Below are positions 1 through 8,427 of a stretch of DNA of 64,000 nt, piece after piece; the stretch's first letter is position 1, and each line of letters begins with the position of its first letter. The stretch is from Alphaproteobacteria bacterium (GTDB lineage Bacteria; Pseudomonadota; Alphaproteobacteria; Rickettsiales; JABSSG01). The notes below the pieces were generated by a model. The model did no database searches. It worked only from the letters and a program-made list of their open reading frames with translations, and had not been told where the DNA came from. Location: the NCBI GenBank assembly GCA_030426905.1, contig JAUHXQ010000001.1, positions 434,001 to 498,000 of the forward strand. Reading direction: 5' to 3'. A program made the translations under genes and the position numbers.

Positions 1-794
1 AGCAACGAGGCTATTATCAATAATATAGCTGCACTAACTGTTGCTCTAGAAATATCTTTTGGTGACTTTGCAGCAAAACATCGTTGTGCCATATCTTGCC
101 CGATAATAGCGAATAAACATGGGAAAAATAACCAGTTTAACCAAGGTATATTTTGGGAATTAATAGACCTGCTAACATGGTTATTAGCAACTATGTCTGA
201 ATTGAGTAAAAATACAAAAGTAATAACAAATGAAATCAGTATAAAAATCACTTGGAGTATATCTGTTTTCGTTACAGCTGTTAATCCTCCTGAGGTTGTA
301 TAGGCAATGATTATCAACCAAAATACTATAAACGTTATATTGCTCTTTACTCCTATAGCTGATGAAAATTTTCTTGCTGAGACGCCTATAGCAACTAATA
401 TTAAGAACATTGATGTTATATATAAAATAGAAGAAAATTTTCTTAGTATTTTTGAGTTATACTTTTTATCGAATATTTCAGGTACGGTACCAACTTCCAT
501 GGTACGAAATTTTGCTCCAATACCTAATGCTAAAATTATCAAACCAGTTGCAATTCCAAGTGAATAGGAAATTGCAAACCATCCGTAATTATATGCAGCT
601 TCGGCAGTCCCTATGATAGCTCCGCCACCTAGTTGAGTTGCAAGAATTGTCATAGAAATTTTAAATAAACCTAATCCTCTTGAGCTGAGAAAGAAATCAT
701 CTTGATTTTTTATTGAAGCAGCACTTTTTTTGCCAATATAGAGTGATACGCCTAAAATAAATGCTGTTAAGATAAAAAAAAGCGAGTTATTCAT
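1..794 (-). CDS. Sodium:solute symporter (SSS family), C-terminus beyond window
   Basis: Translating the minus strand from the ATG at 794 gives an open frame that runs off the left edge, so about 264 residues are visible. The N-terminus has a membrane segment, then a short loop with DDFFLSSR, then alternating hydrophobic helices with GGGAIIGTAE and TSGGLTAVTKTD. This is the layout of the sodium/solute symporter family (proline, pantothenate and sugar carriers). The start lies 3 bases after the stop of the upstream VanX-like dipeptidase, so the two are probably one transcript. The substrate cannot be read from the sequence; co-transcription suggests an amino acid or a small peptidoglycan product, which is inference. 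Confidence 0.8.
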   Translation of the reverse strand, partial: MNNSLFFILTAFILGVSLYIGKKSAASIKNQDDFFLSSRGLGLFKISMTILATQLGGGAIIGTAEAAYNYGWFAISYSLGIATGLIILALGIGAKFRTMEVGTVPEIFDKKYNSKILRKFSSILYITSMFLILVAIGVSARKFSSAIGVKSNITFIVFWLIIIAYTTSGGLTAVTKTDILQVIFILISFVITFVFLLNSDIVANNHVSRSINSQNIPWLNWLFFPCLFAIIGQDMAQRCFAAKSPKDISRATVSAAILLIIASL

Positions 795-797
795 ATT

Positions 798-1481
798 TTA
801 TTTTTGTACGTTAAAATCAAAATATTGATTAGGAAATGGTTCATTTTCTAGGACAAAATGCCACCATTCTTGTTTTATGGGATAGAAGCCGTGTATTTTC
901 ATCTTGTTTTGTAAATATACTCTCATTTGGTATTGTTGGTCTGTTACTTCTGGGTTGTCAGGAAAGCTTATCTCATCGAAAAGATCAAATGATCCTCCCA
1001 TATCTATGGTGTTATCATCATAAAATGGTATTTTTCTACCGTTTTTCAAAGTTTTTAAATAAAATTTAGGGCTATCTAATACTATTGTTCCTTTGTTGAT
1101 CAAGGTTAAATCAACAGTACTGCCTCTAGAGTGAGTGGACTGATTGTTAATAAAACCCTGCTGAAAAATATCTTTCTTTGTTAAGTTGGGATAGAAAATC
1201 TCTTTATTTCTAAAATTTTCATCTTCACCCCATGCAACAAAATGATTGACTGCTTTTTGCGGCCTATATGCATCATATATAACTAGTGAATATCCATCTT
1301 TCTCAATATCATCTTGCACCTTTAAAAGTTGATTTAAAGCTTGCGTTGTCATGATAACTGTATCTTCGCTATTGTAGCCGTTAACAGATCCTCCAGTGAA
1401 ATTATAGGATCCTGAATATCTTATCGATTTTTGTATATTTGAATTTACTTCCTCTAGTCTTGAAAAACCTTCCGGTAACAT
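798..1481 (-). CDS. D-alanyl-D-alanine dipeptidase, VanX/DdpX type (peptidase M15D)
   Basis: The 227-residue protein has the zinc dipeptidase pattern of VanX/DdpX: an arginine in YDAYRP (R73), the SxHxxxxxxxD metal site in STHSRGSTVDL (H117, D124), and EWWHF with general base E205 and zinc ligand H208. Family members cleave D-Ala-D-Ala. In bacteria without glycopeptide resistance genes they are thought to recycle cell-wall dipeptide. No vanA or vanH neighbour is present, so resistance is unlikely. There is no clear signal peptide, so the enzyme is probably cytoplasmic. It is the first gene of a two-gene unit with the SSS symporter. I see no obvious Shine-Dalgarno before the ATG. Confidence 0.88.
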   Translation of the reverse strand: MLPEGFSRLEEVNSNIQKSIRYSGSYNFTGGSVNGYNSEDTVIMTTQALNQLLKVQDDIEKDGYSLVIYDAYRPQKAVNHFVAWGEDENFRNKEIFYPNLTKKDIFQQGFINNQSTHSRGSTVDLTLINKGTIVLDSPKFYLKTLKNGRKIPFYDDNTIDMGGSFDLFDEISFPDNPEVTDQQYQMRVYLQNKMKIHGFYPIKQEWWHFVLENEPFPNQYFDFNVQK

Positions 1482-1613
1482 TAAGATAATTGTATGTATT
1501 TATAAAAATAATAATATCGATATTATAATAAAGACACAAGTTTATTATTTAAAGTTATGTAATTTGCTATATGTTATAAACATATTAACTATTAAAAATT
1601 ATTAGGACAAATT

Positions 1614-2237
1614 ATGAATAAGGTAATAGAGTTTAGTGAATTGATGAATGCAAAATTTTGTCATGATTTATCAGGTCCGATAGGCGCAATTAGTAATGCT
1701 ATGGATTTTTTAGATTCAAACAACGAAGGTATGAGAAAAAAAGCTGTATCATTAGTACAGTTTAGTTCAAAACAAGCAATGAATCGGTTGATATTTTTTA
1801 GACAAGCTTACGGTATAGCTGCAGATAAATCTGAAGTAAACTTATTTTCTTTAAAAGAATTAATTCATAAATTTATAGAGGGATCTAAAATTAATGTAGA
1901 TTTCACTGATGATTGTACAGAGTCTATGATTAGTAGTAGTCTTAATAAAATTATAGTAAATGCATTAATAATTATGTGTGATATTATGATGAATTCAGGT
2001 GATCTCAAGGTTATTTTTAAACATAATCATACCCAGTTTATTGGAAAAACTTTTAATCATGATTTTAATCCAGAACTAATTTCAATATTGACTGAGAGCA
2101 TAGAACCAACAGAGCAACAATCTATAAAAAATATACAATATTTTTATTTACGTAGTCTTTTAAAAAATACTTCTTGTAAAATTAAAGCTTATAAAGACAG
2201 CGAAGGTATAATATTTGACTTGCTTCATCAGCAATGA
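1614..2237 (+). CDS. chpT: Histidine phosphotransferase, ChpT-like
   Basis: The N-terminus has the ChpT signature FCHDLSGPIGAISNAMDF, in which H17 is the expected phospho-acceptor on a helix of the dimerisation bundle. The rest is a degenerate ATPase-like C-terminal domain, and the 207-residue length fits the family. In alphaproteobacteria ChpT carries phosphate from the hybrid kinase CckA to CtrA and CpdR, controlling the cell cycle. Rickettsiales keep a reduced form of this relay. An AGGA lies before the ATG. The gene is divergent from the vanX-like gene with a 132-bp shared upstream region. CckA and CtrA are not in the window. Confidence 0.85.
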   Translation: MNKVIEFSELMNAKFCHDLSGPIGAISNAMDFLDSNNEGMRKKAVSLVQFSSKQAMNRLIFFRQAYGIAADKSEVNLFSLKELIHKFIEGSKINVDFTDDCTESMISSSLNKIIVNALIIMCDIMMNSGDLKVIFKHNHTQFIGKTFNHDFNPELISILTESIEPTEQQSIKNIQYFYLRSLLKNTSCKIKAYKDSEGIIFDLLHQQ

Positions 2238-2288
2238 AGCATCATTATTAATTAATGCGAGCTTTAAAGTGCTATTAACGAGTAAGAT

Positions 2289-2741
2289 ATGGAAAAAACC
2301 ATAGCTTTTAATAAAAAAGCTAAATTTGAATATTTTATAGAAGACGAATTCGAAGCTGGTATAGTACTACTAGGTAGTGAGGTGAAATCGTTAAGAGCGG
2401 GTAAAGTAAATATTAGCGACTCATTTGTTGGTGTAATTAAAGGTGAATTATTCATTCTCAATGCGCATATCGGGAAATATGAAAAGGCCACTATACAAAA
2501 CCACGATGAGAAGAGATACAGAAAGCTTTTATTGCATAAAAACGAGTTAAATAAAATCTTAGGAAAAATTAAAAGATCAGGCTATACAGCTGTAGTTTTA
2601 AAGATTTATTTTAATAATAATAATCGAGTCAAAGCATTAATAGCCCTGGCTAAAGGGAAAAAAGAAAAAGATAAAAGACAAACAATAAAAGAACGAGAGT
2701 GGCAAAGAGAAAAAGGGAGAATTCTCAAAAATACAAATTAA
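2289..2741 (+). CDS. smpB: SsrA-binding protein SmpB
   Basis: The 150-residue protein matches SmpB throughout. It has the N-terminal KKAKFEYFIEDEFEAGIVLLGSEVKSLR segment split across the OB-fold, the FILNAHIGKYE region, and a basic C-terminal tail rich in K and R (KERE, REKGR) that enters the decoding centre. SmpB carries tmRNA to stalled ribosomes for trans-translation. The tmRNA gene is not visible in this window. tsaD follows after 45 bases on the same strand and may be co-transcribed. Confidence 0.96.
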   Translation: MEKTIAFNKKAKFEYFIEDEFEAGIVLLGSEVKSLRAGKVNISDSFVGVIKGELFILNAHIGKYEKATIQNHDEKRYRKLLLHKNELNKILGKIKRSGYTAVVLKIYFNNNNRVKALIALAKGKKEKDKRQTIKEREWQREKGRILKNTN

Positions 2742-2786
2742 TCTTGAAAACTGCGTTTCAAATTTAACAAAGCAAAATTAAAACTT

Positions 2787-3830
2787 ATGATCAAGATATT
2801 AGCCATTGAAACCAGTTGCGATGAAACTAGTGTAGCACTAGTTACCAGTAGAAAAGAAATTATTATTAACGAAGTAATATCTCAAATTTCTGATCATAAA
2901 AAATATGGGGGAGTTGTTCCAGAAGTGGCATCTAGATCTCACCTTAATTATTTAGATTCATTACTAGATAAAGTAAAAGATCATTACGGAATAAATTTTA
3001 GTACTATTGATGCAATCGCTGTTACTGCAGGGCCAGGATTAATAGGGGGTGTAATGGTTGGAGTAATGTACGCAAAAGCCATTGCTGCGTCCTTAGACAA
3101 ACCAATTATTGCGGTAAATCATTTGGAGGGTCACGCTTTAACAGTAAGGCTTACGAGTGACATCGAATATCCTTTTTTGCTCTTATTACTTTCAGGAGGA
3201 CATACTCAATTTCTATTAGTGGAAGATGTAGGTAAATATAAAAAAATTGGTACAACAATAGACGATGCATTGGGAGAAGCTTTTGATAAAGTAGCAAAGA
3301 TGCTTGGGTTAGGCTATCCAGGAGGTCCTATAATTGAAAAAAAAGCTCAAAAAGGAAACCCTGATGCTTTTTCTTTTCCCAAATCTTTATGTAATCGCAA
3401 AGATTGTAATTTTTCTTTTTCTGGCCTCAAAACTGCTGTAAAAAGAACTGTAGAGCAAGTTGGAAAAGAAAATCTTACTGAGTCTGTCATTTGCAATATC
3501 GCAGCTTCCTTTCAAAAGACTGTTGTGGAAATTCTTAAAAATAAACTATCTAATGCAATAGAGATTTTTATAAAAGAAATGCCTGATAATAAAAAAGCTT
3601 TTGTTCTCTCTGGAGGAGTTGCAGCCAATCAATATATACGTACTAAATTGCAAAATTTATGTATAAAGCATGATTTTAAATTTTATGCACCACCGATAGA
3701 GTTGTGCGGCGATAATGCTGCTATGATAGGTTGGGCGGCAATTGAAAGATTCGAGAAAGGCTTAACCGATGATTTAAGTTTTAAGCCTTACTCGCGTAAA
3801 TCTTTAGATTCTACTGATTTTAGGAATTGA
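2787..3830 (+). CDS. tsaD: tRNA N6-adenosine threonylcarbamoyltransferase TsaD
   Basis: The 347 residues are full length for TsaD (Kae1/Qri7). The iron-binding NHLEGH motif (H112, H116), the ASKHA ATPase signatures LAIETSCDETS near the start and LSGGHTQF in the middle, and SGGVAANQYIR near the C-terminus are all present. The enzyme transfers threonylcarbamoyl from TC-AMP to A37 of ANN-decoding tRNAs, working with TsaB, TsaC and TsaE. The last 27 bases overlap the 3' end of the convergent ATP-grasp gene. Confidence 0.97.
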   Translation: MIKILAIETSCDETSVALVTSRKEIIINEVISQISDHKKYGGVVPEVASRSHLNYLDSLLDKVKDHYGINFSTIDAIAVTAGPGLIGGVMVGVMYAKAIAASLDKPIIAVNHLEGHALTVRLTSDIEYPFLLLLLSGGHTQFLLVEDVGKYKKIGTTIDDALGEAFDKVAKMLGLGYPGGPIIEKKAQKGNPDAFSFPKSLCNRKDCNFSFSGLKTAVKRTVEQVGKENLTESVICNIAASFQKTVVEILKNKLSNAIEIFIKEMPDNKKAFVLSGGVAANQYIRTKLQNLCIKHDFKFYAPPIELCGDNAAMIGWAAIERFEKGLTDDLSFKPYSRKSLDSTDFRN

Positions 3831-4763
3831 AGATGATAAATTTGTATCAACTTGTTCTTTTAAAAAAACAGCTAATTTATGATAGCATGAAATTCCTGAC
3901 TTTTCTTCTGCGCTTGTATTATAATTTGTTGTAACATTTACATCATAGGTATATAAAATACCGTTCTCATCTATTATAAATTCTATTCCTGCGGTATCTA
4001 TTTCATTTTTTTCTAAAAATTTTTGGTATTTCAAGATAATTTCATTAGAAAATTCTTTCATTATTGTAAATTTATTTTGTATTTTTTTATCTTCAAGATT
4101 TGTATATTCTTTTATTGTACAAGAGTCAGCGGGACACAAATTAAATCCTCCGGATGTATCTACTTTCACTGCATATACAAATTTTTTATTGATAAATTCA
4201 GCACGCATAATGCTGTTTTCTTTAGGTTTAATATATTGCTGAAGCAAAAGAAGACCATCTGGAGAGTTTACGTAATCTTCATTAAATAAAAAATCATTCA
4301 GCTCAATCTTGTTATGGAATATATGAACTCCTATACCTTTGCCCCCTCTATTAGGCTTTATAATAATAGGGTACTGTATATTGTCTATTGTATTCACTAT
4401 ACTTTCTTTGCCAAAAACTACTTGTGTATCGGGTACTTTTATTCCATCATTTAATAGTGCTGTATATTGAGCAGCTTTATTAATTTCTATTTCAAAGGCT
4501 TTTTTTGCATTGATTACTTTACGATTATATCTTTTTAGCCACTCCAAAATTGCCTGAGTAAAATGAATAACGTTTTTGTCTCCTCGAGTATGAGATGAAG
4601 GACTTACTCTATTATAAAATACTCCTTTAGGCGGAGATTCTTGTAGCTTGATTATATTACTTTTATTTACATTCCATTCTACAAAATTAACTTTATTTTC
4701 TTGTAATGCTTTTCGTATTGGAATCATCCAAGAGTCATTTTCATGCAATATGTATAGTTTCAT
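3804..4763 (-). CDS. ATP-grasp ligase, RimK/glutathione synthetase-like
   Basis: About 319 residues. The N-terminal domain has FYNRVSPSSHTRG and the central ATP-grasp domain has YPIIIKPNRGGKGIGVHIF (phosphate-binding loop). The C-terminal metal site region has AGIEFIIDENGILYTYDVNVTTNYN. This is a RimK-like amide ligase that would join an acid and an amine through an acylphosphate; the substrate is unknown. I chose the ATG at 4763: it sits 7 nt after GGAG, while the GTG at 4766 would leave only 4 nt. The reading frame touches the stop of the upstream DAACS carrier (TAGTGATG), so translation is probably coupled. This suggests that the imported amino acid or dicarboxylate is a substrate, which is inference. 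Confidence 0.8.
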   Translation of the reverse strand: MKLYILHENDSWMIPIRKALQENKVNFVEWNVNKSNIIKLQESPPKGVFYNRVSPSSHTRGDKNVIHFTQAILEWLKRYNRKVINAKKAFEIEINKAAQYTALLNDGIKVPDTQVVFGKESIVNTIDNIQYPIIIKPNRGGKGIGVHIFHNKIELNDFLFNEDYVNSPDGLLLLQQYIKPKENSIMRAEFINKKFVYAVKVDTSGGFNLCPADSCTIKEYTNLEDKKIQNKFTIMKEFSNEIILKYQKFLEKNEIDTAGIEFIIDENGILYTYDVNVTTNYNTSAEEKSGISCYHKLAVFLKEQVDTNLSSSIPKISRI

Positions 4764-4765
4764 CA

Positions 4766-5959
4766 CTATGCTCCTTTTGTTTGGTTAGTATTTTTTAAAA
4801 AATTTTCATTTGATTTATCTACTAATAATGTAATCACAGCATCACTAGTAATATTGGTAGCACTTCTTAAACCACTCATGATAGGCTCTATCATATATAT
4901 TATTGATATATACTCTTTAGGTATTTGTAGAGCTACCAAAAGACTCGGCAGGATAATTAAGGCACCGCCATTTATACCAGCTGCTCCTATTGACCCTATA
5001 GTTGAAAACAATGCAATATTCATGAAGTATGATAGAGTTATTTCTTGTCCAGACAGCTGAATTAATGCTAAAGAAATAACAGACATATATATAGAAAGAC
5101 CTTGCATATTTGTCGAAGATGCTAATGGTAATATTAAGTCAGCAATTTTCTTGGGTACCCCCATTTTATTTTTTATCACAGCTAATGCTGTAGGTAGTGA
5201 TATTTTGCTGCTTCCAGAAACAAATGCTTCTAGTTGATATTTAAGGCTGTTTTTTAAAAAAAATGCAGATGAAGTTTTACCAAATTTTGTAATTATAACT
5301 GACAATATTATATAATATATAGTATACGATATTATCAAACTAATTATGATTTTACTGGTTAAAAATAATAAAGATGCTTTTTGAACGCTTATAGACGAAG
5401 CTATAAGCGATGCTATTCCATACGGGGAAAACTTGATAACCAAAGATACTATCTTAAATAAGAAATGACGTAATAATTTTAATTTATCCAATATTATCTT
5501 AGATTTTTTCCCGAGTAACCCTAAAGTAGTAGAGACTGTTATAGCTAAAAAAATCAGTTGTAAAAATGTGTTAGAGGCAAAAGCATGAGTTAAATCTATA
5601 GATTTTAGGTTATGATTAGATGATAGAAGTAACTCCTTTCGATATATGATATCAGAAGTGCTATATTTAATAACATTACTTAAGTCTAATAAATAGGCTA
5701 CAATAGTAACCATTAACAATACCAAGATCGTTAAAATAAGAGATATTTTGATAAAACGTACTATTAAGTAATATTGCTGTATCTTTATACTTGGTAATGT
5801 TGTAACTAAAGAAAAAAATACTATAGGAGCAGCTAAAGTCTTTATCAGAGTAAGGTATATGACACCTATAAAAGATATATATCGTGCTACATCACTAAAA
5901 AATAAACCTAATAAAATGCCTGATACCATACCCAAAATGGTATGTTTCAATAAATTCAT
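4766..5959 (-). CDS. Dicarboxylate/amino acid:cation symporter (DAACS family), atypical
   Basis: The 397 residues have the GltP/DctA architecture: about six N-terminal helices, a serine-rich hairpin, the TM7 motif SSTNMQG, a second hairpin (STIGSIGAAGINGGALI), and a final helix ending SGLRSATNITSDA. Family members bring in glutamate, aspartate, C4-dicarboxylates or neutral amino acids with Na+ or H+. Here the usual NMDG reads NMQG and the TM8 aspartate before the conserved R appears replaced by serine. Substrate or coupling may therefore differ. The gene is upstream of, and coupled to, the ATP-grasp gene. Confidence 0.85.
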   Translation of the reverse strand: MNLLKHTILGMVSGILLGLFFSDVARYISFIGVIYLTLIKTLAAPIVFFSLVTTLPSIKIQQYYLIVRFIKISLILTILVLLMVTIVAYLLDLSNVIKYSTSDIIYRKELLLSSNHNLKSIDLTHAFASNTFLQLIFLAITVSTTLGLLGKKSKIILDKLKLLRHFLFKIVSLVIKFSPYGIASLIASSISVQKASLLFLTSKIIISLIISYTIYYIILSVIITKFGKTSSAFFLKNSLKYQLEAFVSGSSKISLPTALAVIKNKMGVPKKIADLILPLASSTNMQGLSIYMSVISLALIQLSGQEITLSYFMNIALFSTIGSIGAAGINGGALIILPSLLVALQIPKEYISIIYMIEPIMSGLRSATNITSDAVITLLVDKSNENFLKNTNQTKGA

Positions 5960-6239
5960 GATAAAACCTGAATCAAATGCTAAAAAATAAAGAATAAAAT
6001 GGGGGTATATTAATGTTGCTGCCTTAGCAGCAGCAAGTACGGCAACAAGAAGAATGAGTTACTTGTAAGAATAGATTAAAAATAGCAATGACCAAGACTG
6101 ACATGGCACCAATTTATTATAATAATATTTATTATAAGTAAATTTTGAATAACTGTCAATAAATTTGATGTTTCTTCCTAGATTTTCCTCGTAAATCTTT
6201 TAGAAAAAGCAACAAATTTCTTATAAAATTATTATTCAA

Positions 6240-7265
6240 CTAATAGCCTCTTCCAGATTTTTTGTTTTTTTTAGAGAAAAACCCTTTAACTTTCCCTAAT
6301 ATACTTACTTTTGGTGTTGCTTTGGGTTTCACTGGTGTTCCACTAGGCACCTCAGATGATCTTAAATCGTTGACACTGTCCCTAGAAGCTTTCTGTCTTT
6401 TCTTTGACTTTAGTTCAGTGCGTTTCTTACTCTCTTGTCCTTTCTTAGGTGGTAAACTAAAATCGTCGATAGACTTTAGTGGTTTTATAGTTTTTGCCTT
6501 AGGCGTGGTAGGTATAATTTTTTTATGATATGCTTCTTGCAGTATATCCTTAGCATTATTTAAATTATTTTTCTGTTTCTCACCCTTAGTAATAGTTCTT
6601 AAATTATTAATATGAGGTTTTATTCTGTCCCATTCAGTTACAGTAAGATTAGATCCTATCTTACCATGGTTACTATTATATACTGACATAACTTCATTAA
6701 AAACTCTTTCATGACCTTCTGGATCTAGTTCTTTAGACATGCCAGTAGAACTTTGAATTATCGTATTAGTAATAATTTCTCTATATTTTCTAGGATCTTT
6801 TTCTAGAAGTCTGTTTAGGTCTTTTGTCAAAGTGCCTGCTTCGTGTTTAGAGACTACTCGTCTATATAATTCAGTGTTCTTTATTTGAGCTTCTTTTTGA
6901 AATTTTTCTCCTAAGCTTTCTTTTGATACAGATTTTTTCTCGTAATTTTTTGGCTTGCTTAATTCTTCTTGTAAACTGTTATTTGAAGAAAGTACATCAA
7001 CAACTTGCCCTATACTACCACCTGCTTTAACTAATTCATCTAGTTCTTGCGAAGGCACTTTTAAAAGTTGGTCATAAATTTTCCTTTTGTTTTTTTCTTG
7101 CAAAATACTATATGCTTCATTGATTTCTGCAAATTTTTCCTTACCTTCAGGATTTTTATCTGGATGGTATCGAAGTGCTAGTTTTTGGTATGCTTTTTTT
7201 ATATCGCGATCTTGTGTATTAGCCGAAACTCCTAAAACATCATATAAAGTTTGTTTTTTTGACAT
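6240..7265 (-). CDS. J-domain protein with basic C-terminal tail (not canonical DnaJ)
   Basis: Residues 1-70 are a J domain with the HPD motif at H34-P35-D36 (LRYHPDKNPEGKEKFAEINEAY), which stimulates the ATPase of an Hsp70. The G/F region, zinc-finger repeats and DnaJ client-binding domain are absent. Instead there is a helical middle (about 100-230) and a Lys/Ser/Pro-rich C-terminal 110 residues ending in KKNKKSGRGY. I infer a specialised co-chaperone. A basic, probably disordered tail is common in T4SS substrates, so a secreted role aimed at host Hsp70 is possible but unproven. The gene is monocistronic; the 280-bp stretch downstream to 5960 holds no gene I can recognise. Confidence 0.82.
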   Translation of the reverse strand: MSKKQTLYDVLGVSANTQDRDIKKAYQKLALRYHPDKNPEGKEKFAEINEAYSILQEKNKRKIYDQLLKVPSQELDELVKAGGSIGQVVDVLSSNNSLQEELSKPKNYEKKSVSKESLGEKFQKEAQIKNTELYRRVVSKHEAGTLTKDLNRLLEKDPRKYREIITNTIIQSSTGMSKELDPEGHERVFNEVMSVYNSNHGKIGSNLTVTEWDRIKPHINNLRTITKGEKQKNNLNNAKDILQEAYHKKIIPTTPKAKTIKPLKSIDDFSLPPKKGQESKKRTELKSKKRQKASRDSVNDLRSSEVPSGTPVKPKATPKVSILGKVKGFFSKKNKKSGRGY

Positions 7266-7420
7266 ATAGACAAATTTGTTACTTACCTAATTTTATAATA
7301 AAATACAAATATTAATTTTAAGTTAATCATATTTGATTATATTTTAACCAGCTATTACCAAAAAATCTTAATCACAATATTAAAAATAAAACGGTCTTGA
7401 TAAAAATTTTGAGAGGTAAA

Positions 7421-8338
7421 ATGACTGATAATTTAGATAATCCCTATTATCTTCTAAGCGATACAGAATTTAAGCAATATACTAGAGCCAGTAGCAAGTT
7501 TTATTGGGAAGTTAAGATTTATCCATGGATCAGTAATTTAGTGGAATACAATATTTTACTATTTATGCAAGAAAACACCTTTGCAGAATTAAAAACTAAT
7601 ATTGCAAATGCGTGTGTAAATTCAGCTATTACTCCAGCGTTTTTGTTTACGAAATACGGTGCAACAAAAATGAATTTGGCTTATCAAGCATGGCAACATT
7701 CCTGGAGCTTAGATGATATGCAAACACCTAAGATACTTCCTTTTTTTTTAGCAATAGCTTGTTTCTTTGCTGCTAGGGGGGCTTCATATTATAACATTTT
7801 TACAAATTTAAAGCATTCTGAAGTTGATAAATTAATACAAACAGAAGCATTAAAGGCTGGAGCGTCACCTAAGGAAGCACTTAAATTTTATCGATATTCG
7901 CAATTAAGAGCATTGAAAAAGGGATTACCAACTGAAGAGGCACTTAAATTTATTAAAGCTTCACAAGCAGAAGCATTAAAAGCTGGAGCGTCACCTGAGG
8001 AAGCACTTAAATTTAATAAGAACATACAAGTAGAAGCATTAAAAGCTGGAGCATCAGTGAAAGAAGCATTAAAATTTACTAGCATGAAGCAGGTGAACAA
8101 GTTAAAATCTAAGGTTGCATCAAAGGTTGATGATCAACTCGAAATATACGAGAATTCAATTCATTCTGTGATTGCAGATAAATGCATTAATTGTAATGAT
8201 TTTTACTATGATTTTAAAAAAGAACAATGTAACAAAGAAGCAAAGTATTCTTGCTTTGAACAAGAAAATAAATTTTATGATACATGTATCTCAAAAGTTA
8301 TTGTAGGAGAAAAATTTTCTGAAGATATAATAAATTAA
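7421..8338 (+). CDS. Hypothetical membrane protein with four 21-residue repeats
   Basis: I start at the ATG at 7421 because AGAGG lies 5 bases upstream; a TTG 24 bases earlier is less likely. This gives 305 residues. The N-terminal half is unrecognised, with one hydrophobic segment (PFFLAIACFFAARG). The second half contains four tandem 21-residue repeats of the type ALKAGASPEEALKF followed by a short helix, predicted helix-turn-helix units. The C-terminal 70 residues contain several cysteines (CINC, C, C, C). I do not recognise a family. The repeats suggest a protein-binding surface. Confidence 0.7.
   Translation: MTDNLDNPYYLLSDTEFKQYTRASSKFYWEVKIYPWISNLVEYNILLFMQENTFAELKTNIANACVNSAITPAFLFTKYGATKMNLAYQAWQHSWSLDDMQTPKILPFFLAIACFFAARGASYYNIFTNLKHSEVDKLIQTEALKAGASPKEALKFYRYSQLRALKKGLPTEEALKFIKASQAEALKAGASPEEALKFNKNIQVEALKAGASVKEALKFTSMKQVNKLKSKVASKVDDQLEIYENSIHSVIADKCINCNDFYYDFKKEQCNKEAKYSCFEQENKFYDTCISKVIVGEKFSEDIIN
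7847..8098 (+). repeat. Four tandem 63-bp coding repeats
   Basis: Copies begin at 7847, 7910, 7973 and 8036, each starting GCATT(A/G)AAA. The period is exactly 63 bp, so the frame is kept. Copies 1, 3 and 4 share GCTGGAGC(G/A)TCA, while copy 2 has diverged (GGGATTACCAACT). They encode the 21-residue repeats of the surrounding gene. Confidence 0.9.
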
Positions 8339-8427
8339 AAATAATTGAAATTATAAATATCTAAGTGTATTTATTGTTTAAGCTCTTTAAAAAGGGTATA
8401 ATATAAGCGAGAAGGTATTTAATTATT

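Noticed and set aside
307-567. Open frame on the plus strand at the left end
   Set aside because: It is the shadow of the SSS symporter on the minus strand, whose frame has clear family motifs.
4764-4766. GTG start for the ATP-grasp gene
   Set aside because: The GGAG is only 4 nt away from the GTG but 7 nt from the next ATG, which is preferred.
6016-6036. Hairpin TTGCTGC/GCAGCAA downstream of the J-domain gene
   Set aside because: The stem is only 7 bp with no U-tract on either strand, so it is not convincing as a terminator.
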